Source: Halostella limicola (GTDB lineage: Archaea > Halobacteriota > Halobacteria > Halobacteriales > Natronoarchaeaceae). From it: a DNA stretch of 64,000 nucleotides. The notes beneath the pieces are model-generated. The model saw only the letters and a list, made by a program, of their open reading frames with translations, was not told where the DNA came from and did no database searches. Where the stretch lies: assembly GCF_003675875.1 (NCBI RefSeq), contig NZ_RCDI01000002.1, forward strand, positions 436,786-500,785. The letters are read 5' to 3'. Positions 60,076-64,000 of this stretch are shown in pieces. Position numbers and translations under genes: made by a program. Position 1 is the stretch's first letter; the number at the start of each line of letters is the position of its first letter.

Positions 60076-60276
60076 ATGTCGATGGACACGCCACGAGCGG
60101 AAGACCTGCGTCGCGGTATGACCGTCGAGATCGTTCAGGACCAGCAGGACGAGCCGATCATCGGCGACATCCAGACCGTCCGGACCAGCGAGGGCCGCGA
60201 ACCGGAGGGCGGTCCGGAGGTGAAACTGGAGTCGGGCGCAGTCGGCAACGTGACGCAGATAGTCCCCGACGAGTGA
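60076..60276 (+). CDS. YwbE family (DUF2196) protein
   Basis: A 66-residue small beta-barrel protein: RRGMTVEIVQDQQDEP, then GDIQTVRTSEGREPEGGPEVKLESGAVGNV. The G-M-x-V-x-I-V start and VKLESG-x-VGxV end are the YwbE signature. It binds nothing known; it is widespread in bacteria and archaea. Start at ATG 60076. Convergent with the second cbiX, 58 bp. Confidence 0.87.
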   Translation: MSMDTPRAEDLRRGMTVEIVQDQQDEPIIGDIQTVRTSEGREPEGGPEVKLESGAVGNVTQIVPDE

Positions 60277-60334
60277 GGCCGTTTTGCGACCGTCGAGAGT
60301 CGAGTTGCGGCCGCGACGGCTCCGCGGCTGCTCC

Positions 60335-61102
60335 TCAGTCGCCGCGGCCGTCGGTCGCCATCGGGCGGGCGTTCATCGTCAGCGTCGCCTCGAACGACGG
60401 GGGGTGCGCCCCGTCGACCATGACGCGCTGGGTCTCGACCTCCGCGCGGACGGCGTCGGTGACGCGCTCGTGGGCGCCGAGCGGGTCGGCGTAGGCGAGG
60501 CCCCCGCGGTCGAGTTCCAGTTTCCGCGGGATCTCCTCCTCGGTGGCCGGCCCGCCGGTGAGAAACAGCGGCACTGCGACCGCGTCGTCGCCGGACACGT
60601 TGTAGCGGACGCACTCGACGGCCGGGTTCTGCAGCAGGTAACAGGTCTCCACCTCGTCGTACGCGCCGCGGTCGCGCAGCCGAGAGGCATGGTACTCGAC
60701 GGTCTGGCGGCCGTACGGGAGCGCACTGTGGCCGAGCCCCACGAGCACGAGCGAGTCCGCGTCGGGCGCGGCCGCGGCGGCGCGGTCGCGGATCGCGCCC
60801 GTCACGCCGGGGCTCCGACCGACGGGCTCGCAGTAGTGGACCTCGCCGGGACACCGCGACAGCGCCGCGGGGATGTCCTCCGTCGTCTCGTAGGTGTGCG
60901 CGACCGTTACCGGCAGCGCGTACACCGTGTCCGCGCCGATCGCGGCGAACTCGTCCCCGAGCTCGTGGACCGGGTCGTGCTCGTAGTAAGCGGTGCGAAC
61001 GTCGTCGGCGACGCCGGCCGACCGCAGCCGCCGGGCGTGGGTCCCGACGACCTCGCGGGCCTGCGGCGTGTCGCGGGCGATGAGGAGGAGCGCGTCTGTC
61101 AT
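60335..61102 (-). CDS. cbiX: Second CbiX-like chelatase with split active-site histidines
   Basis: A 255-residue two-repeat CbiX/sirohydrochlorin ferrochelatase-like protein. Repeat 1 lacks the GHGSR histidine (LLLIARDTPQ) but keeps His69 in VAHTYETTEDIP. Repeat 2 has GLGHSALPYGRQ (His125) but no second histidine (FLTGGPATEEEIP). So each repeat supplies one metal ligand, unlike the canonical copy at 44567 where both come from repeat 1. It may be a working chelatase with a shared site, or a degenerate paralogue with a cobalt/tetrapyrrole-binding role. Monocistronic; degenerate dyads lie in its promoter. Confidence 0.85.
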   Translation of the reverse strand: MTDALLLIARDTPQAREVVGTHARRLRSAGVADDVRTAYYEHDPVHELGDEFAAIGADTVYALPVTVAHTYETTEDIPAALSRCPGEVHYCEPVGRSPGVTGAIRDRAAAAAPDADSLVLVGLGHSALPYGRQTVEYHASRLRDRGAYDEVETCYLLQNPAVECVRYNVSGDDAVAVPLFLTGGPATEEEIPRKLELDRGGLAYADPLGAHERVTDAVRAEVETQRVMVDGAHPPSFEATLTMNARPMATDGRGD

Positions 61103-61108
61103 TGTACT

Positions 61109-61150
61109 TTGTTCAACTGAGTTTGCTTTAGCGCAACTCAGGTTGACTAA
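61109..61150 (-). promoter_or_regulatory. Tandem degenerate dyads before the second cbiX
   Basis: Two CAA-N6-TTG cores, at 61114-61125 and 61134-61145, are exactly 20 bp apart. The arm TTGCTTTA (61123-61130) matches the consensus arm at 7 of 8 bases; the other arms are weaker. A 7-bp inverted repeat AACGGAT/ATCCGTT (61149-61169) and the TATA-like TTATTTAA (minus strand, 61167-61174) lie further upstream, so the dyads would cover the transcription start region. Confidence 0.4.
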
Positions 61151-61232
61151 CGGATCGACGGAATCCGTTAAATAACTTGCGTCTCGTGTAGTTTCGGCGG
61201 TCGGCCTCGCTCACGTACGGCGATTTTGGCGG

Positions 61233-62627
61233 TCACTCCTCGACGCGGGCGCTCGCCTCGCGGAACAGGCCGTCGAGTATCTCGGGCGTCGTCGGGTGGT
61301 ACGCCCGGTCCGGCAGGTCGCGCACGTCGAGTTCCATCTCGACGACGACCTGCATCGTCTTCGCCATCGCGTCCGCGTGGTAGTGCAGCCCCTGGTAGCC
61401 GAGCACCGTCCCGTCGTCGGGGTCGACCACGAGCGTCGCCCGCCCCTCCGGGACGGTCTTGGTCGTGAACACGCCGTCGTCGCTCGCCTCGCGCGTGACG
61501 GCGACGTGGTCGACGCCCTTCGCCTCGGCCGACTCCTTCGAGTGGCCGACGCGGGCGTACGGGTAGACGCCGAGGCCCGAGAAGATGACGTGGTGGTGGA
61601 CGTTCTCGTACGGGGACAGCGCCTGACCGTGGGCGTGAGAAAGGACGTTCTCGGCAGCTCTGAACCCCTGTTCCTTGGCGACGTGGAGGATCGGCTCGTG
61701 GCCGTTGGCGTCGCCGACGACGAACACGCGCTCGTCGTCGCGGGCCTGCATCGTGTCCCCCACCCACCCCGAGCCCGGGTCGAGCGCGGTGTTTTCCAGT
61801 CCGAGGCCGTCGAGGTTCGGGCGCCGGCCGGTGAACAGGAACAGTTCGTCGGCCTCGACCGCGTCGCGCTCGCCGTCGAGGTACAGACGAACGCCGCCGT
61901 CGTCGGTCGGTTCGAGCCGCTCCTCGTCCGTCTCGGTCAGCACGTCCACGTCCCACTCGTCCTGATAGATGTCGAGTAGTTCGTCGCCGTACTCGGGGTC
62001 GGCCTCGTCCAGCGGGCGCTCGTCGTGTTCGATCACGGTGAGCGAGGTCCCGGCCTCGGCGATGTACGGCACCAGCTCCAGTCCGACGTAGCCGAAGCCC
62101 ATCACGACGCCGGAGTCGGGGAGCTCGGTCGCGTCCAGCACGTCCGCGCTGGTCGCGAAGTCGACCTCGTCGATCCCGTCGATGTCGGGCACGTTCACCG
62201 TCGACCCCGTCGCGATCACGACGTAGTCGGGTTCGATGGTCCTGTCGGCGACGGCGATGACGCGGTCGTCGACGAACCGCGCCGTCTCGTGCAGGAACTC
62301 CACGTTCTCGCGCTCGGCCATCTCGTGGACCGCCTCGCGTCGGTGCTCCGCGAACCCGAGGACGTGGTCGTCTTTCGTCTCGACCACGCGCTCCAGGTCG
62401 ACCTCGGGTATCTCCCCCGTCAGGCGGTGGTCGTGACGCGCGCCGAAGCGGTGCGCGCCCGCCGAGAGGACCTCTTTCGAGGGCATACAGCCCCGCAGGA
62501 TGCAGAGGCCGCCACCGGGCTCACCGTCGTCGATCAGGGTCAGTTCCACGTCGGGCTCGTCGACGAGCTCGCCCGCGACGGCGACGCCCGCGCTCCCGTA
62601 CGCGCCGATGATGGCGACGTGTGGCAT
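61233..62627 (-). CDS. FAD/NAD disulfide reductase (dihydrolipoamide-dehydrogenase-like)
   Basis: A 464-residue flavoprotein. FAD motif VAIIGAYGSAG, redox-active CILRGC (Cys42 and Cys47, spacing four), NAD site GFGYVGLELVPYIAEAG, second FAD motif VGDANGHEPILH, and C-terminal dimer motif HYHADAMAKTMQ. CILRGCMPSK replaces the usual CLNVGCIPSK, and the C-terminus lacks the standard HAHPTLSE (here YHPTTPEILD, with HPT kept). No partner 2-oxo acid dehydrogenase genes are close; it may reduce another disulfide such as bis-gamma-glutamylcystine or act on metals. Start ATG 62625-62627. Confidence 0.9.
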   Translation of the reverse strand: MPHVAIIGAYGSAGVAVAGELVDEPDVELTLIDDGEPGGGLCILRGCMPSKEVLSAGAHRFGARHDHRLTGEIPEVDLERVVETKDDHVLGFAEHRREAVHEMAERENVEFLHETARFVDDRVIAVADRTIEPDYVVIATGSTVNVPDIDGIDEVDFATSADVLDATELPDSGVVMGFGYVGLELVPYIAEAGTSLTVIEHDERPLDEADPEYGDELLDIYQDEWDVDVLTETDEERLEPTDDGGVRLYLDGERDAVEADELFLFTGRRPNLDGLGLENTALDPGSGWVGDTMQARDDERVFVVGDANGHEPILHVAKEQGFRAAENVLSHAHGQALSPYENVHHHVIFSGLGVYPYARVGHSKESAEAKGVDHVAVTREASDDGVFTTKTVPEGRATLVVDPDDGTVLGYQGLHYHADAMAKTMQVVVEMELDVRDLPDRAYHPTTPEILDGLFREASARVEE

Positions 62628-62782
62628 GCGTGAGAGTGCGTCGCCTCGACGGTTCAACGTTCGGGCGGCCGTGCGTCAGCCACGGGCGAGCGGCGCGCGA
62701 CGATCGTCGCGAAGCAACCGCCCCGCTCGCGGCGAGAAAGAGGAGTTCGCGAACGAGACGCGCCGAGAGAAGCGGCGGACGG

Positions 62783-63736
62783 TTACCGCGAGATCTGGTT
62801 CAGGTCGTCGCCGATGACCGACTCGACCTCCGCTTTCGTCACCGTCGCGACGTCGCCGGGGATGGTCCGCTTGAGCGCCGCCGTCGCGGAGGCGTACTCC
62901 AGCGAGCGGGCCACGTCGTCGCCCGAGAGCCGCCGACCGAGGAACGCGCCGACGAAGGCGTCGCCCGTGCCGATGGCGTCGACCGTGTCCGCCTCGTAGA
63001 TGTCCTGCTCGTGCACGACGTTGTCGTGCCAGGCCAGCGAGCCGTGCTCGCCCTGCGTGACGACGACGGTCTCGAAGTCGTACTTCGAGGCGAGGTGGTG
63101 GGCGAGTTCGGGGGCGGACCCCTCGTAGCCGAGCACCGTCTCGGCGTCGCGGAAGGGGATGACCAGCACGTCGACGAGCTGGAACAGCTTCGTCACGGTC
63201 GCGCGGGCCTCGTCGGGCGACCAGAGCTTCGACCGGTAGTTCATGTCGAACGCCGTCGTCGTGTTGGCCTTCTTGGCGACCCGGAGCAGGTTCGCCGTCG
63301 CGTCGCGGAGCGAGTCCGACAGCGCGGGCGTGATGCCGCTGGTGAAGAACGCGCGGGCGTCGCGGATCGTACTCAGGTCGAACTCCTCCGCGCTGGCCGT
63401 CGTGACCGCCGCGTTCTCGCGGTCGTAGATGACGTTCGTCCCGCGCGGACTGCCGGCGTGTTCGAGGTAGTAGGTTCCCTGCCGGCCCTCCTCGGACCAG
63501 ACGATCTCGGTGTCGATTCCGTAGCCGCGCAGGCCGTTCTCCACGCGCCGACCCAGAGGGTTGTCGGGGAGCTTCGACAGCCACGTCGACACCGCGCCGA
63601 GGCGCTCGGCCGCGACGGCGACGTTGCTCTCCGCGCCCGCGGCGCGGAACTCCAGTTCCGGCGTCGTCTCCAGACGCTCGTTGCCCGGCGGGGAGAGCCG
63701 CAGCATCGTCTCGCCGAACGTGACGAGGTCGCTCAT
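62783..63736 (-). CDS. kdgK: 2-keto-3-deoxygluconate kinase-like sugar kinase (PfkB family)
   Basis: A 317-residue PfkB kinase. The N-terminal [19 protein letters not shown] and [14 protein letters not shown] match KDG kinases, and the anion hole/catalytic base is in [16 protein letters not shown]. In haloarchaea glucose is broken down by a semi-phosphorylative Entner-Doudoroff route, where KdgK phosphorylates 2-keto-3-deoxygluconate; other sugar acids remain possible. Start ATG 63734-63736. The 155 bases between it and the flavoprotein hold nothing I can support. Confidence 0.87.
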   Translation of the reverse strand: MSDLVTFGETMLRLSPPGNERLETTPELEFRAAGAESNVAVAAERLGAVSTWLSKLPDNPLGRRVENGLRGYGIDTEIVWSEEGRQGTYYLEHAGSPRGTNVIYDRENAAVTTASAEEFDLSTIRDARAFFTSGITPALSDSLRDATANLLRVAKKANTTTAFDMNYRSKLWSPDEARATVTKLFQLVDVLVIPFRDAETVLGYEGSAPELAHHLASKYDFETVVVTQGEHGSLAWHDNVVHEQDIYEADTVDAIGTGDAFVGAFLGRRLSGDDVARSLEYASATAALKRTIPGDVATVTKAEVESVIGDDLNQISR

Positions 63737-63878
63737 GGGTCCACCTCGGACCTCTCGGTCGGTTCCTGTCGTGGGGACGGACGGTTCATACCCCCGCAAA
63801 TGAACGGGATCGGTATAAGTTCCCCCGTTCGATGGCGGAGGCGGCCGCCGCGTTCTCGTCGCTCCCGGACCCGCCGCC

Positions 63879-64000
63879 TCAGGGCTCCCGCCGTCCGCCG
63901 TGGCCCGGGTAGTCCCGTTCGAACCGCTCGGCGAGTTCGTCCTCGTCGAGTTCGATCACGACGGGCCGCCCGTGCGGGCAGGCGTACGGGTTCTCGCACT
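63879..64000 (-). CDS. mutL: MutL, C-terminal end (gene runs off the window)
   Basis: The last 40 residues of a mismatch repair Mut[20 protein letters not shown], then [13 protein letters not shown] and a TGA at 63879-63881. The ACPHGRP motif is the zinc-binding, endonuclease-associated CPHGRP of MutL. The rest lies beyond base 64000. The 142 bases to kdgK include an AT-rich block (CAAATGAACGGG and TATAAGTT near 63798-63821) likely to be the promoter of kdgK. Confidence 0.85.
   Translation of the reverse strand, partial: CENPYACPHGRPVVIELDEDELAERFERDYPGHGGRREP

Noticed and set aside
1..64000. CRISPR arrays, insertion sequences, rRNA
   Set aside because: No regularly spaced repeats, no transposase frames with terminal inverted repeats and no rRNA sequence were found by eye.

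Overview
The window is about 64 kb of GC-rich archaeal chromosome from a halophilic archaeon (class Halobacteria). The evidence is acidic protein composition, twin-arginine export, TATA-type promoters that sit about 25-30 bp before start codons (leaderless transcripts), multi-PAS haloarchaeal histidine kinases, a halobacterial-type transducer, CbtA/CbtB, DUF3209 and a ChlID/CobN cobaltochelatase. The genus cannot be fixed from the sequence alone.

Layout. 1-16.2 kb: end of a quinone/enone-type oxidoreductase, two large cytosolic multi-PAS histidine kinases (707-3724 and 8246-11710), DUF4013 and other membrane proteins, a metallo-beta-lactamase hydrolase, a Tat-exported protein with an internal duplication, a stand-alone response regulator, a cytochrome P450 and a TRAM protein. 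16.4-35.3 kb: tRNA-Arg(CCG) followed by housekeeping and accessory genes: MATE exporter, ring-cleaving-type dioxygenase, membrane metallophosphoesterase, membrane-anchored 2Fe-2S ferredoxin, 6-phosphogluconate dehydrogenase, ABC-type membrane protein with a tiny coupled upstream ORF, aldo/keto reductase, aminoglycoside-phosphotransferase-like kinase, MazG-like protein, cupin, zinc alcohol dehydrogenase, MutS-family ATPase with HhH domain, and Hsp20.

35.4-61.1 kb is a cobalamin region. Operon 1 is cbiT-cbiL-cbiF-cbiG. Operon 2 is cbiH (two paralogues)-ferredoxin-LAGLIDADG-like protein-cbiX/2Fe-2S fusion-DUF3209-beta-propeller. Operon 3 (minus) is cbtB-cbtA-2Fe-2S protein. The divergent pair chlID / cobN-cbiC-cbiE follows, then a second, divergent cbiX-like gene. 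These units supply most of the corrin ring methylations, both an early (CbiX) and a late (CobN/ChlID) type cobalt chelatase, and a probable cobalt importer. A DCC/HTTM gene pair and a chemoreceptor gene are interleaved.

Most notable result: the promoters of the cobalamin units carry a related dyad, TAAAACAA-N6-TTGTTTTA, perfect before cbiT, nearly perfect before operon 2 and in the chlID/cobN divergent promoter, recognisable before cbtB, and degenerate but tandem before the second cbiX. In three cases it overlaps the expected TATA box at a near-constant 25-26 bp from the start codon. This looks like the operator of an unnamed cobalamin/cobalt regulator. The window ends with a dihydrolipoamide-dehydrogenase-like flavoprotein, a 2-keto-3-deoxygluconate-type sugar kinase and the C-terminus of MutL.
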